Below are positions 22,565-31,148 of a DNA stretch of 36,608 nt, piece after piece (the first letter of the stretch is position 1; each line of letters opens with the position of its first letter). Made by a program: the position numbers and the translations under genes. The notes below the pieces were generated by a model. The model saw only the letters and a program-made list of their open reading frames with translations, was not told where the DNA came from and searched no databases. Source of the DNA: DASRSS01 sp035765515. GTDB taxonomy: Bacteria > Actinomycetota > Actinomycetes > Mycobacteriales > Jatrophihabitantaceae. Where the stretch lies: the NCBI GenBank assembly GCA_035765515.1, contig DASTXN010000198.1, positions 1 to 36,608 of the forward strand. The letters run 5' to 3'.

Positions 22565-22588
22565 CGCCCACGGCAGGACACTGGTGTC

Positions 22589-23431
22589 GTGGACCTTCGC
22601 GAACTGGGCAGCTTCCTCAAGTCACGGCGCGACCGCATCCGTCCCGCCGACGTCGGGTTGCCGTCCGGACCGCGCCGGCGCGTACCCGGCCTGCGCAGGG
22701 ACGAGGTCGCCGTGCTCGCGGGCGCGTCCCCGGACTACTACACCGAACTGGAGCGTGGCACGGCGCAACCGTCCGAGCAGATGGTCGCCGCACTGGCCCG
22801 GGCGCTGCGGTTGACCAGCGACGAGCGCGATCACCTGTACTACCTGGCCGGGCGCGCGCTACCGCCTGCTGGCGGGTCCGCCTCGCACGTAGCCCCCGCC
22901 ATGCTCGACCTGCTCGACCGCCTGAGCGGCACACCGGCCCAGGTGATCACCGACCTGCATGTGACGCTGGTGCAGAACCCGCTCGCGCGCGCCCTGCTCG
23001 GCCCGCCGAGCAGCGCAACCGGGTACCGCGCGAGCTTCGTGTATCGGTGGTTCACCGATCCTGCCGCGCGCGGCATTTACCCGTCCGAGGACCACGCTCA
23101 TCACGCGCGGACGTTCGTTGCTGACCTTCGCGCGGCGGTCGCGCGGCGCGGCAACGACGGAGGCGAAGCTGCCGCACTGGTGCAGGACTTGACTCGGCAA
23201 AGCCCCGAGTTCGTCGCCCTGTGGGAACGCCGCGACGTCGCTGTGCGCCGGCAGGAACGTAAACGCATCGTGCACCCGAGCCTGGGCGTCATCGAGGTCA
23301 ACTGCCTGAACCTGTTCAGCGAGGACGGTCGTCAGCGCCTGCTGTGGTTCACACCGGCAGCCGATACCGCTGCGGTGGAACAGCTTGAACTTCTCACCGT
23401 CGTCGGAACGCAGAACCTGGTTGGCAACTGA
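22589..23431 (+). CDS. XRE-type regulator with MmyB-like C-terminal domain
   Basis: A 280-aa regulator. The N-terminal XRE HTH shows LGSFLKSRRDRIRPADVGLP, then RRVPGLRRDEVAVLAGASPD, YYTELERGTAQPSEQMVAAL and ARALRLTSDERDHLYYLAG. The C-terminal half (about 105-270) is an MmyB-like ligand-binding domain, with HVTLVQNPLARALLG, RWFTDPAARGIYP and HPSLGVIEVNCLNLFSEDGR. Such regulators usually repress the divergent SDR gene and may bind a fatty-acid-like ligand. The start is the GTG at 22589. Its end is convergent with the AraC-type gene. Confidence 0.93.
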   Translation: MDLRELGSFLKSRRDRIRPADVGLPSGPRRRVPGLRRDEVAVLAGASPDYYTELERGTAQPSEQMVAALARALRLTSDERDHLYYLAGRALPPAGGSASHVAPAMLDLLDRLSGTPAQVITDLHVTLVQNPLARALLGPPSSATGYRASFVYRWFTDPAARGIYPSEDHAHHARTFVADLRAAVARRGNDGGEAAALVQDLTRQSPEFVALWERRDVAVRRQERKRIVHPSLGVIEVNCLNLFSEDGRQRLLWFTPAADTAAVEQLELLTVVGTQNLVGN

Positions 23432-23460
23432 CCTGCCGGCTCGCGCACGGCGACCGCCTC

Positions 23461-23487
23461 CGGCACTTCGGCACTTCGGCACTTCGG
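23461..23487. repeat. Short 8-bp tandem repeat (CGGCACTT x3)
   Basis: CGGCACTT occurs three times in a row from 23461 to 23484, followed by CGG, in the 81-bp gap between the convergent XRE and AraC genes. It probably has no function, but copy number may vary between strains. Confidence 0.8.
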
Positions 23488-23512
23488 TCGCGGCCGCGCA
23501 CGAAGGCGCGGC

Positions 23513-24379
23513 TCACCGTTCCGGCTTCCGGCTCACCGGCGGTGCCGTGACCGCCACCGTGGCCTGTCGCTGCCAACTGCCGGGGGTCATCCCCGTGCCG
23601 TGCCGGAAGAACGCGGCGAAGCCCGCGGCGTCCGGGAAGCCGAGCTCGTTCGCGCAGCGCGCCGCGGTGAACCGGTCGTGCGCCAGCATCCGTTTCGCCT
23701 CCAGCAGTACGCGGTCGACGATGTACGCCTTGGCCGTCCGCCCGGTCGCGTTCTGCACCGCCCGGGACAGCGTGCGCGGCGAGTAGCCGAGAGCGCGCGC
23801 GTAGAAGCCGGCGTCGCGGTGCGCCCGGAAGTTCGCCTCCAGCTCCTGGCGGAACGCGGCGAACAAGGTGCCGGTCGCGGCTGCCGCGGGCACCGCCGGC
23901 AGGCGCGCCAGCAACGCCGACAGCAGCAGCTGCGGAATCTCGGTTCGCGGGCCCGCATCCGCGGCCCGAAGCTCGAGTTCGAGATGGTCGAGCGCGGCGC
24001 GGACGAGCGCGGCCTCGGCGGCCAGCCCCCCGACTCCGGGGGCGTCGGTCGGCGCGGCGAGCGCTCGCGTGACCGGCGTGATCGGTGCGGTGGGGACGAA
24101 CAGCACCAGCCGCCCGCTCACCTTCGCCACCTCGTCCCACCGGTGCACGGCCCCCGGCGGGATCCGAACGAGCGTGCCGGGCGCCAGTCGGTAGCGCTGG
24201 AAGTCGATCGACACCGCGCCGCGGCCCCCGTCGACGACGGCAACGACGTAGAAGTCAGCTCGCTGGGTCGCGCCGTCGTTGAGCGCCCGCAGCCGGGCGA
24301 AGTCCATCACCTCGATGCCACCGTCGGCCGGGTCGCGCGGTTGGTAGCTGAGCTGGCGGATCGTCGACATGGTGTCCAT
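23513..24379 (-). CDS. AraC-family transcriptional regulator
   Basis: A regulator of 288 aa. The N-terminal half is a cupin-like AraC ligand domain with DFYVVAVVDGGRGAVSIDFQ, RYRLAPGTLVRIPPGAVHRW. The C-terminal half is the double HTH: FYARALGYSPRTLSRAVQNA, TGRTAKAYIVDRVLLEAKRM, LAHDRFTAARCANELGFPDA and AGFAAFFRHGTGMTPGSWQR. I use the ATG at 24379; ATG 24370 is equally possible, while the frame to 24487 lacks support. It is divergent from the alpha/beta hydrolase gene at 24486, which is a likely target. Confidence 0.92.
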   Translation of the reverse strand: MDTMSTIRQLSYQPRDPADGGIEVMDFARLRALNDGATQRADFYVVAVVDGGRGAVSIDFQRYRLAPGTLVRIPPGAVHRWDEVAKVSGRLVLFVPTAPITPVTRALAAPTDAPGVGGLAAEAALVRAALDHLELELRAADAGPRTEIPQLLLSALLARLPAVPAAAATGTLFAAFRQELEANFRAHRDAGFYARALGYSPRTLSRAVQNATGRTAKAYIVDRVLLEAKRMLAHDRFTAARCANELGFPDAAGFAAFFRHGTGMTPGSWQRQATVAVTAPPVSRKPER

Positions 24380-24485
24380 TTTCCACAATCTCCGGTCCGG
24401 TTTCGACCTCGCCGCAGCTCGCCACGAATGGTCAACTGAACAAGGCAGATCGGCATACGTCGACAGCTTGACGGAAGGAGAGATC

Positions 24486-25298
24486 ATGACCGCGTATGGC
24501 CAGAACCAACTACCTCACTACGACCGCCGCCCCGGAACCGGCCCGTCGTTGGTGTTCCTGCACTACTGGGGCGGCTCCGGGCGTACCTGGGCGCCGGTGA
24601 TCTCGGCCCTGCCCGGCCGTGACGTCCTCACCGTCGACTTCCGCGGCTGGGGACGGTCGCGGAACCTGCCCGGGCCGTACCACCTGCACCAGCTCGCGGC
24701 GGACACCCGCGCGGTGCTCGACGCCGACGACGTCTCGGACTTCGTGCTCGTCGGCCACTCGATGGGTGGCAAGGTGGCCCAACTCGTCGCCGCGGACCAG
24801 CCGCACGGGCTGCGCGGCATCGTCCTGGTGGCCCCGGCGCCGGCCCGGCCGGCGGACTCGATCGACGCGCAGTACCAGGAAGGCCTGTCGCACGCATACG
24901 ACTCGGCCGACACGGTCGCGGGCGCGCGGGATGCCGTCCTCACCGCGACCGGGCTCTCGGCGGCGCTCCAGGCGCAGGTCGTCGAGGACTCGCTGGCGAG
25001 CGATCCGGACGCGCGCGGGGAGTGGCCGTTGCGGGGCATCGCCGAAGACGTCTCCGCCGAGACGAAGCGCATCACCGTCCACACCCTCGTCGTCGCGGGT
25101 GAGCGCGACCAGGTAGAGCCCGCCGCCGTGCTGCGCGCGAACCTGATTCCGTACCTCGGCGACGCCGAACTGACCGTGATTCCCGCCTCGGGGCACCTCA
25201 TTCCGCTCGAGGCGCCCGAGGCCCTGGCCGCACTCATCTCGGGCTTCCCGCCCGGTTCGAGGAAGACGGACCGCCGCCCGCAGCGCCTGACGGCGTGA
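24486..25298 (+). CDS. Alpha/beta hydrolase
   Basis: A 270-aa alpha/beta hydrolase. The oxyanion region is LVFLHYWGGSGRTW, the nucleophile elbow is FVLVGHSMGGKVAQLVA (Ser near residue 95), the acid is in VVAGERDQVEP, and the His is in IPASGHLIPLEAPEAL. It is thus a complete triad of the esterase, lactonase or haloperoxidase-like group; the substrate cannot be read. AAGGAGAG lies upstream of the ATG at 24486. An AraC regulator is divergent. The stop is two bases from that of the convergent ROK gene. Confidence 0.9.
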   Translation: MTAYGQNQLPHYDRRPGTGPSLVFLHYWGGSGRTWAPVISALPGRDVLTVDFRGWGRSRNLPGPYHLHQLAADTRAVLDADDVSDFVLVGHSMGGKVAQLVAADQPHGLRGIVLVAPAPARPADSIDAQYQEGLSHAYDSADTVAGARDAVLTATGLSAALQAQVVEDSLASDPDARGEWPLRGIAEDVSAETKRITVHTLVVAGERDQVEPAAVLRANLIPYLGDAELTVIPASGHLIPLEAPEALAALISGFPPGSRKTDRRPQRLTA

Positions 25299-25300
25299 GC

Positions 25301-26464
25301 TCAGGACAGGACCATCCGCTGGGTGGCCAGCGCGATGGCGCCCAGCATCTCGGCATCGTCGCCCAGCCCGCTCGCGCGAACCGGCAGGGCGCTGCCGCGC
25401 AGCGGGGTGATGCCGGCGGCGAGATTGTCGCGAACCGCCGAGACGAGCGTCGTACTGGCCGAGCACTCACCGCCGATGACGACCAGGGCCGGGTCCAGGA
25501 CGGTGCACACGGGTACAAGCGCGCGGGCGACGGCTGCCCCGGCGTCCGCGAGAACGCGGCGGGTGGCGCTGTCACCCGCGCTGTCCGCGCGAATGATGTC
25601 GGCCAGGGTCGTGCCCGGCCCGCGGGTGATGGCGAATGCCGCGGCGAGGCCGCTGGCACCGGCCACGGTCTCGAGGCAGCCGCGGTTGCCGCAACGGCAT
25701 GCGTAGCCATCGGGCGCGACCGTGACGTGGCCGAGTTCGCCGGCGCCACCGAGCGCGCCCTCGTAGAGCCGACCGTTCAGAATCAATCCTGCGCCGACAC
25801 CGTCGGACAGCATCAGGTAGATGAAGTCGTCGACGTGTTGGGCCACGCCGAAGCGGTGCTCGGCGATCGCGCCCAGGTTCGCGTCGTTGCCGATCTCGAC
25901 CCGGAATCCGGTGCGTCGCGCGAGCTCCTCGGCGACGTCGATGCTGTGCCAATCAGCCAGCACCGGACCGGAACCGAGCGCATTGGTAGCCGCGAACACC
26001 GGCGCCGACACCGCCACGCCGAGCCCGACGATGCCGTCCCGACGCACCCCGCTCTGCGCAACCAGTTCAAGTGCGCGATGCGCCGCTAGGGAAAGTGTCC
26101 TGGCAGGTTCGTGGTCGACGTCGACGTCGGCAACGTCCTGGGCGACGAGTCGGCCGGCGAGATCGGTGACACCGACGTGCACCCGGTCGTGACCGAGATG
26201 GATTCCGACCGCCCCGCCTGCAGAGGGGTTGAAGGCCAGCAAGCGCGCCGGTCGGCCGCCATTCGTCGTGGCTCGGTCCTCGAGCTCCACGATCACCGTC
26301 TCGTTGATCAGTTCACCGATCAGCGTGGAGACCGTGGTCGTCGACAGGCCGGTTCGCTTGGCGATCTCGGCGCGGCTCGTCGTCCCCCGCTCGCGCAGTG
26401 TCGCCAGCACCTGGTCCCGGTTGCGCTGCCGCAGACCGGTCAGGGATCCGGGGGTGCCGTGCAC
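25301..26464 (-). CDS. ROK-family transcriptional regulator (NagC/XylR type)
   Basis: A repressor of 387 aa with an N-terminal winged HTH and a ROK sugar-kinase-like domain. The HTH is LRQRNRDQVLATLRERGTTS followed by RAEIAKRTGLSTTTVSTLIG. The ROK part has GIHLGHDRVHVGVTDLAGRL, EIGNDANLGAIAEHRFG, DGVGAGLILNGRLYEGALGG and AGELGHVTVAPDGYACRCGN. The zinc motif C-x-C-x4-C (CRCGNRGC) is intact. The start is a GTG at 26464. It is divergent from a secreted GH3 glycosidase and almost certainly controls it, with a sugar as inducer. Operators matching GGATAAA/TTTATCC lie between the genes. Confidence 0.94.
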   Translation of the reverse strand: MHGTPGSLTGLRQRNRDQVLATLRERGTTSRAEIAKRTGLSTTTVSTLIGELINETVIVELEDRATTNGGRPARLLAFNPSAGGAVGIHLGHDRVHVGVTDLAGRLVAQDVADVDVDHEPARTLSLAAHRALELVAQSGVRRDGIVGLGVAVSAPVFAATNALGSGPVLADWHSIDVAEELARRTGFRVEIGNDANLGAIAEHRFGVAQHVDDFIYLMLSDGVGAGLILNGRLYEGALGGAGELGHVTVAPDGYACRCGNRGCLETVAGASGLAAAFAITRGPGTTLADIIRADSAGDSATRRVLADAGAAVARALVPVCTVLDPALVVIGGECSASTTLVSAVRDNLAAGITPLRGSALPVRASGLGDDAEMLGAIALATQRMVLS

Positions 26465-26524
26465 GCCGCGAGTGTAGCGATGTTTGGACGGGCTCCGGCC
26501 GAACGTTGCCGCTCGTCGCCGAAG

Positions 26525-26545
26525 TTAATCCTTGACGCGGATAAA
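26525..26545. promoter_or_regulatory. Candidate ROK operator 1 on the GH3 promoter
   Basis: TTAATCC (26525-26531), seven bases, GGATAAA (26539-26545) is an inverted repeat with one mismatch. It overlaps the -35 box of the GH3 promoter. ROK repressors of the XylR/NagC group bind AT-rich inverted repeats. The second copy is at 26583. Confidence 0.65.
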
Positions 26546-26561
26546 GCGGGTCTCCTAGGTT
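26532..26561 (+). promoter_or_regulatory. Sigma-70-type promoter for the GH3 gene
   Basis: TTGACG (26532-26537), an 18-bp spacer, TAGGTT (26556-26561). The -35 box is nearly perfect; the -10 box fits TAnnnT. Transcription would begin near 26568, giving a leader of about 80 nt before the ATG at 26651. The leader contains operator 2. Confidence 0.65.
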
Positions 26562-26582
26562 TGCCCGAAGACGGCTGACAGT

Positions 26583-26594
26583 CGGATTTATCCG
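26583..26594. promoter_or_regulatory. Candidate ROK operator 2 in the GH3 leader
   Basis: CGGAT-TT-ATCCG is a perfect inverted repeat. The larger TTTATCCGC (26587-26595) is the exact reverse complement of GCGGATAAA at 26537-26545, so the two sites share nine bases. They are 50 bp apart, which could allow looping or cooperative binding. Confidence 0.65.
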
Positions 26595-26650
26595 CCTCCC
26601 ACCATTTGATGCGGCAGCAGCGATGCGGCCAAGCAGACAGGAGCGCCACG

Positions 26651-29600
26651 ATGCGCAGATGGACCTCAGCAGCGACCGTCGCCGCCCTCGCCGCGGGAGT
26701 ATTGAGCGTGGTCGGATTCGCGGTGGCCACGCCGGCCAGCGCGAATGCCCAGGAACCGATCTACCTCAACCGCAACTACTCGCCGGTAGAACGGGCGACC
26801 GACCTCGTCTCGCGGATGACGCTCGCGGAGAAGGCCGCGCAGATGGACAGCAGCCGTCCACCGGCGATCCCGCGGCTCGGTGTCGCAGTCTGGGGCTGGT
26901 GGAACGAGTCCAACCACGGCGTCAACGCCATGACGCTTACCCCGAGCGGCAATGCGACGACGTTGACGAACACGACGTCCTACCCCTCGGACCTCTCGAT
27001 GGGCAGCACGTGGAACCCCGATCTGGTCTACCAGGAAGCCGGTCTGATCGGCGACGAGGCACGCGACGTCGCGCCCTTCAACACCGAGAACCTCGACTTC
27101 TACGCGCCGACCGTGAACCTCAGCCGCGATCCGCGGTGGGGCCGCAACGACGAATCCTGGAGCGAGGACCCGACCCTGACGGCAGACCTCGCCTCCCAGT
27201 ACGTCGACGGGTTGCAGGGCCAGACCCAGAACGGCGTCCTGCCCCCGTCCGTCAACGGCTACTACAAGGCGATCGCGACCCTCAAGCACTACGCGGCGAA
27301 CAACAGCGAGGTGAACCGGCGCACCGGCACGTCCGACATGGATCAGCGCACGCTGCGTGAGTACTACACCGCTCAGTTCGCGGGCATCATCGCGCAGAGT
27401 CACCCGGGATCGATCATGAGCTCCTACAACGAGGTGAACGGCGTCCCGGCCGCGGCGAGTGTGCAGTTGATGGACACCCTGGCGCGCGAGACCTTCGGCT
27501 TCACCGGCTACTTCACCAGCGACTGCGATGCGGTCTACGAGATCCAGGCCGGCCACCACTGGCAGCCGCCGCAGGCAGCGGCACCGCTCGATCAGTACGG
27601 GCGAACCGCGTTCGCGAACTCGGCGGGCGAGGACCTCGACTGCAACGCCGGGTACCACGACCAGTACGGGTACGGGAACACGATCCCGACCGCGATCGCC
27701 CAGCACATCACCACGCAGACCGATGTGTACAACGAGGGCGATGTCGACACCTCCGTGGTCCGGCTGTTCACCGCGCGGATCGAGACCGGTGAGTTCGACG
27801 CAGAGTCCGAGGTGCCGTGGGTGCAGGCCGCGCGCAAGCGCCTCGGTGGCACGACGTGGGTCGACAGCAACGCCAACAACGCCGAGACCGAGACGCCGGC
27901 CCGGCTGGCACAGGCACGAGCCAGCGCGGACCAGAGCATCACGCTGCTGAAGAACTCGGCGACGAACTCCAACGGCAAGTCAGGACCGGCCGTGCTGCCG
28001 CTGCAGGTTCCCAGTGCCGGGCCGTACAAGGTCGCGGTGATGGGCTACTTCGCACACCCGAGTGGCGGGGTGCCGCTGGGCGGCTACGCCAGCATCCAGG
28101 CTGCTGCCGGCCAGGCGAACAACGTCGACGCCTATGACGGCATCAAGTCGGCAGTGCAGGCCATCGACCCCGACGCCACCGTCGACTTCCTGCCGGGCGT
28201 CACGGGCGGCACGAACGCGTCCAGCCTGACGACGGTCGATCAGGCATCGATCGCGGCCGCGTCCAAGTACGACGCGGTGATCGTCGTCGCCGGCACCGAC
28301 GGCAGCACCTCCGCGGAGGATCACGACCGCACCAACCTTGAGCTGCCCGGCGCACAGGCCTCGATGATCACCCAGGCCGAGGCCGCCAACCCGAACACCG
28401 CCGTGTACCTGGAGACGGTCGGAGAGGTGAACCTGGGCAGCTTCCTGGCAAGCACTCCGGCTCTGCTGTGGAGCTCGTACAACGGCCAGGAGCAGGGCGA
28501 CGCGATCGCCGACGTGGTGACCGGCAAGGTGAATCCCAGCGGCCACCTGCCCTTCGACTGGTACACCTCGGACAGCGACCTCGCGCCGATCACCGACTAC
28601 ACGATTCGACCCACGGCGACGACCGACGGCCGCACGTACCAGTACTACACGGGCCCGGTCAGCTACCCGTTCGGCTACGGACTGAGCTACACCAAGTTCA
28701 CGTACTCGGACATCACCTTGAACCACAACTCGGTCAAGGCTGACGGCACGATCGTCGTCAAGGCCAGGGTGAAGAACGCGGGCACGCGAGCCGGTTCGGA
28801 GGTCCCGCAGTTGTACGTGACCACCCCGTTCGAGCCGGCGTCGGCGCAACGACCGATCAAGCGGCTGGAGGCCTTCGACAAGATCAGCCTGGCGCCCGGC
28901 CAGAGCAAGACGGTCACCTTCCAGGTCAAGGCGTCGAAGCTGGCGTTCTTCAACGAGAAGGCGAACAAGTACGTTGTCGATCCGGGTCGCTACGGGCTGG
29001 AGGTCGGTTCGTCCAGCGCCGACGCCGACATCCAGCTGCGTGCCTCGGTGAAGGTATCCGGGCGCATCAGCCAGACCCCGTCGGTCGTGACAGCGAAGCC
29101 GATCGAGTCCGGCGACACGGCGCGGCAGGTCGCGCAGCGGGTGATGTTCGACATCAACACGACGATCGACCCCCAGCTGACCGTGTCGATGAACGACCAA
29201 AGCCTGTACGGCTACGTGACCAAGGGGCAGAGCACGCCATTCCCGCGCGGCCTGACGGTGGCCTACACCTCCGACCGCAGCAACGTCGTCAGGGTCAGCC
29301 GCCACAACGTGCTGAAGGCGGTCGGTAGCGGCATCGCCACCGTCACCGCGACCGTGCGCTACCACGGCCAGACGGCGTCGACCAGTTTCACGGTCGATGT
29401 GGCGCCGCTGGAGTTCACCTCGAACCCGTCGACGGTGTTCCAAACCGGCACGCCGGGGACGTTCACGGTCACGACGAACTCCTCGCCCACGGCGAGCCTG
29501 ACGGAGTCGGGCAGCCTTCCCGCCGGCGTCACATTCACCGACAACGGCGACGGCACCGCGACGATCGCCGGAACCGCTCCTGCGACCGCCGGCACGTACC

Positions 29601-30301
29601 CGATCACGATCACGGCCAAGAACGGCGTCTCACCGACGGTGCGTCAGGAGTTCGTGCTCTACGTCGGCTCGGCGTCCACGATCACTTCCGGGTCGTCGGC
29701 ACAGTTCGTGACGGGCACGGCAGGCTCGTTCACGGTCACCACCAACGGCTTCCCGCCCGCGACGCTGACCGAGTCGGGCGACTTGCCTGCCGGGCTGACG
29801 TTCACGGACAACGGGGACGGCACCGCAACGATCGCCGGCACGGCGGCGAGCGGATCGCACGGGAGCTACTCGCTCACAGTGACGGCAACGAACGGGCTCC
29901 CCCCGACCGCCACCCAGACGCTGACGCTCACTGTGCTGCAACAGGCTCCCGGCGCGACGACCGCCGATCTCGCGGGAACCGTGAATACGGTGCTGCACTT
30001 CGGCCCGTACACGTTCGCGATACCGCTGCAGAACATCGACGTCCATCTGGTCCCGGTCGGTAGCACGAGCGACGCGGTGCCGGCAGTTACCACCTCGAGC
30101 AACGGCTTCTACGAGTTCGATGGCGTCCCGGCAGGTGCGTATCAGGTGGAGTTCGTCGATCCCGCGAACAAGTACGCGACGCAGTGGTACGACGGCACGT
30201 CTGCCGGAGCGGCAACTCAGGCTGGTGCCGCCACGGTGACGCTGACAGCCGGAAAGGCCTCCGTCGGGGTGAACGCCTCGTTGACCGCCGTCACCGGATA
30301 G
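26651..30301 (+). CDS. Secreted GH3 glycosidase (beta-xylosidase/beta-glucosidase-like), multidomain
   Basis: A secreted enzyme of 1216 aa, likely acting on plant-type xylo- or gluco-oligosaccharides. Residues 1 to about 33 are a signal peptide ending PASANA. The GH3 N-terminal domain (about 50-390) has NLSRDPRWGR (Asp160), TLKHYAANNSE (Lys212-His213) and the nucleophile in YFTSDCDAVYEI (Asp291). The GH3 C-terminal domain (about 415-660) has VVVAGTDGSTSAEDHDRTNL, with Glu556 a candidate acid/base. A fibronectin-III-like domain (about 695-800), a BIG2-like part (about 815-915), two Ig-like/He_PIG repeats (about 918-1097) and a SdrD/carboxypeptidase-regulatory-like domain follow. There is no LPxTG anchor. 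AGGAG lies eight bases before ATG 26651; the frame start at 26606 is too early. It is controlled by the divergent ROK gene. Confidence 0.93.
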   Translation: MRRWTSAATVAALAAGVLSVVGFAVATPASANAQEPIYLNRNYSPVERATDLVSRMTLAEKAAQMDSSRPPAIPRLGVAVWGWWNESNHGVNAMTLTPSGNATTLTNTTSYPSDLSMGSTWNPDLVYQEAGLIGDEARDVAPFNTENLDFYAPTVNLSRDPRWGRNDESWSEDPTLTADLASQYVDGLQGQTQNGVLPPSVNGYYKAIATLKHYAANNSEVNRRTGTSDMDQRTLREYYTAQFAGIIAQSHPGSIMSSYNEVNGVPAAASVQLMDTLARETFGFTGYFTSDCDAVYEIQAGHHWQPPQAAAPLDQYGRTAFANSAGEDLDCNAGYHDQYGYGNTIPTAIAQHITTQTDVYNEGDVDTSVVRLFTARIETGEFDAESEVPWVQAARKRLGGTTWVDSNANNAETETPARLAQARASADQSITLLKNSATNSNGKSGPAVLPLQVPSAGPYKVAVMGYFAHPSGGVPLGGYASIQAAAGQANNVDAYDGIKSAVQAIDPDATVDFLPGVTGGTNASSLTTVDQASIAAASKYDAVIVVAGTDGSTSAEDHDRTNLELPGAQASMITQAEAANPNTAVYLETVGEVNLGSFLASTPALLWSSYNGQEQGDAIADVVTGKVNPSGHLPFDWYTSDSDLAPITDYTIRPTATTDGRTYQYYTGPVSYPFGYGLSYTKFTYSDITLNHNSVKADGTIVVKARVKNAGTRAGSEVPQLYVTTPFEPASAQRPIKRLEAFDKISLAPGQSKTVTFQVKASKLAFFNEKANKYVVDPGRYGLEVGSSSADADIQLRASVKVSGRISQTPSVVTAKPIESGDTARQVAQRVMFDINTTIDPQLTVSMNDQSLYGYVTKGQSTPFPRGLTVAYTSDRSNVVRVSRHNVLKAVGSGIATVTATVRYHGQTASTSFTVDVAPLEFTSNPSTVFQTGTPGTFTVTTNSSPTASLTESGSLPAGVTFTDNGDGTATIAGTAPATAGTYPITITAKNGVSPTVRQEFVLYVGSASTITSGSSAQFVTGTAGSFTVTTNGFPPATLTESGDLPAGLTFTDNGDGTATIAGTAASGSHGSYSLTVTATNGLPPTATQTLTLTVLQQAPGATTADLAGTVNTVLHFGPYTFAIPLQNIDVHLVPVGSTSDAVPAVTTSSNGFYEFDGVPAGAYQVEFVDPANKYATQWYDGTSAGAATQAGAATVTLTAGKASVGVNASLTAVTG

Positions 30302-30312
30302 CTTCGCCGACA

Positions 30313-30355
30313 GCACCCGGCCCCAGCCTGTCGCCGGCGGTTGGGGTCTGGGTGC
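30313..30355. terminator. Bidirectional terminator between GH3 and ArsR genes
   Basis: GCACCC (30313-30318) pairs with GGGTGC (30350-30355), and inside it CCCCA (30321-30325) with TGGGG (30342-30346). The stem lies in the 56-bp gap between the convergent stops. Confidence 0.7.
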
Positions 30356-30357
30356 GC

Positions 30358-30690
30358 TCAGGGCGCCGTGAGGTAGCGCCGCAGGTTGTCCAGCCGTTCA
30401 TCCCAGTCGTGGGCGAGAGCCGCGAGGAATCGTTGGGCGAGCTGGACGGGCGCCGACTGCAGCCGGTAGCGCACCCGCCGGCGTTCGCCGGGTTCGGGCG
30501 TGACGAGGCCCGCGTCGGCCATGAGCGCAAGATGCTTGGCGATGGCCTGGCGGGTGATCGGCAACTGGGCGGCGAGTTCGGTGACGGTGGACGGGCCGGC
30601 CGTGGCCAGCGCGGCCAGGATCGCCCGCCGCGTCGGATCAGCTAGGGCAACGAAGACCTGCTCGGCGATCGCCTCGATGTCAGCTGCCAC
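30358..30690 (-). CDS. ArsR/SmtB-family winged-helix repressor
   Basis: A 110-aa ArsR-type regulator. The HTH region is EQVFVALADPTRRAILAALA, then TAGPSTVTELAAQLPITRQA and IAKHLALMADAGLVTPEPGE, with the wing RRRVRYRLQ. It lacks the cysteine metal motif of metal sensors, like other ArsR proteins that accompany SRPBCC proteins. The GTG at 30690 is chosen because it starts the fold. It overlaps the end of the upstream SRPBCC gene by 11 bp, so it is the last gene of a three-gene operon and translationally coupled. It probably binds the operators at 31659-31703 and thereby represses itself. Confidence 0.92.
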   Translation of the reverse strand: MAADIEAIAEQVFVALADPTRRAILAALATAGPSTVTELAAQLPITRQAIAKHLALMADAGLVTPEPGERRRVRYRLQSAPVQLAQRFLAALAHDWDERLDNLRRYLTAP

Positions 30691-31111
30691 GAAGAAGCTC
30701 CGCCAGTTCGCCGAGCTCACGCGTCCAGCCCACGCTGTGCGAGTCGTATGTCTCGCGCCGGGTCTGGACCGGGAGCTGGGCGAACCCGCTCTCGACCACG
30801 CGCAGCCGGGTTCCTGCGCCGTCGGGCTCGAGCGTGAACTCCACGTAGGTGCGGCGGGGATCATCCGCGGGAAGGTCCGGCAGCCGCCAGGTGTAGGCGA
30901 AGACCGTCGGCTCCTCGACGCGCTCGATGCGCATATCGACCGTGGTGCCGCCGGCGAATGTGAGTGCCGCCGCGCCGCCGGGCCGCAGGTCGATGCTCGC
31001 CCGTTCGCCGAACCAGGCGCCGAGCCCCTCGGCCGTGGTGAGGGCTCGCCAGACGGCGCTGGGATCGCCGGGCAGTGTCACCGTGCGCTCGATGCGATCG
31101 GGGAACGCCAT
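30680..31111 (-). CDS. SRPBCC (AHSA1-like) domain protein
   Basis: A 143-aa START/Bet v1-like protein of the AHSA1 group. It has IERTVTLPGDPSAVWRALTT, AEGLGAWFGERASIDLRPGG, YTWRLPDLPADDPRRTYVEF, TLEPDGAGTRLRVVESGFAQ and the C-terminal helix SVGWTRELGELAELL. Such proteins bind hydrophobic ligands in a deep cavity; many are found in ArsR operons. The ATG at 31111 has AGGAGG eight bases upstream; the alternative GTG at 31120 would lie in that ribosome-binding site. It is the second gene of the operon, 37 bp after the first SRPBCC gene. Confidence 0.9.
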   Translation of the reverse strand: MAFPDRIERTVTLPGDPSAVWRALTTAEGLGAWFGERASIDLRPGGAAALTFAGGTTVDMRIERVEEPTVFAYTWRLPDLPADDPRRTYVEFTLEPDGAGTRLRVVESGFAQLPVQTRRETYDSHSVGWTRELGELAELLRGS

Positions 31112-31148
31112 GTCTTCCACCTCCTGTGCAGCGCAGTATGAACGCCGA

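Noticed and set aside
23461..23487. Tandem repeat as a CRISPR array
   Set aside because: The unit is 8 bp with no spacers and there are no cas genes.
27980..29443. Long leftward frame antisense to the GH3 gene (487 codons)
   Set aside because: The plus strand encodes conserved GH3 and fibronectin domains here; the minus frame is a shadow.
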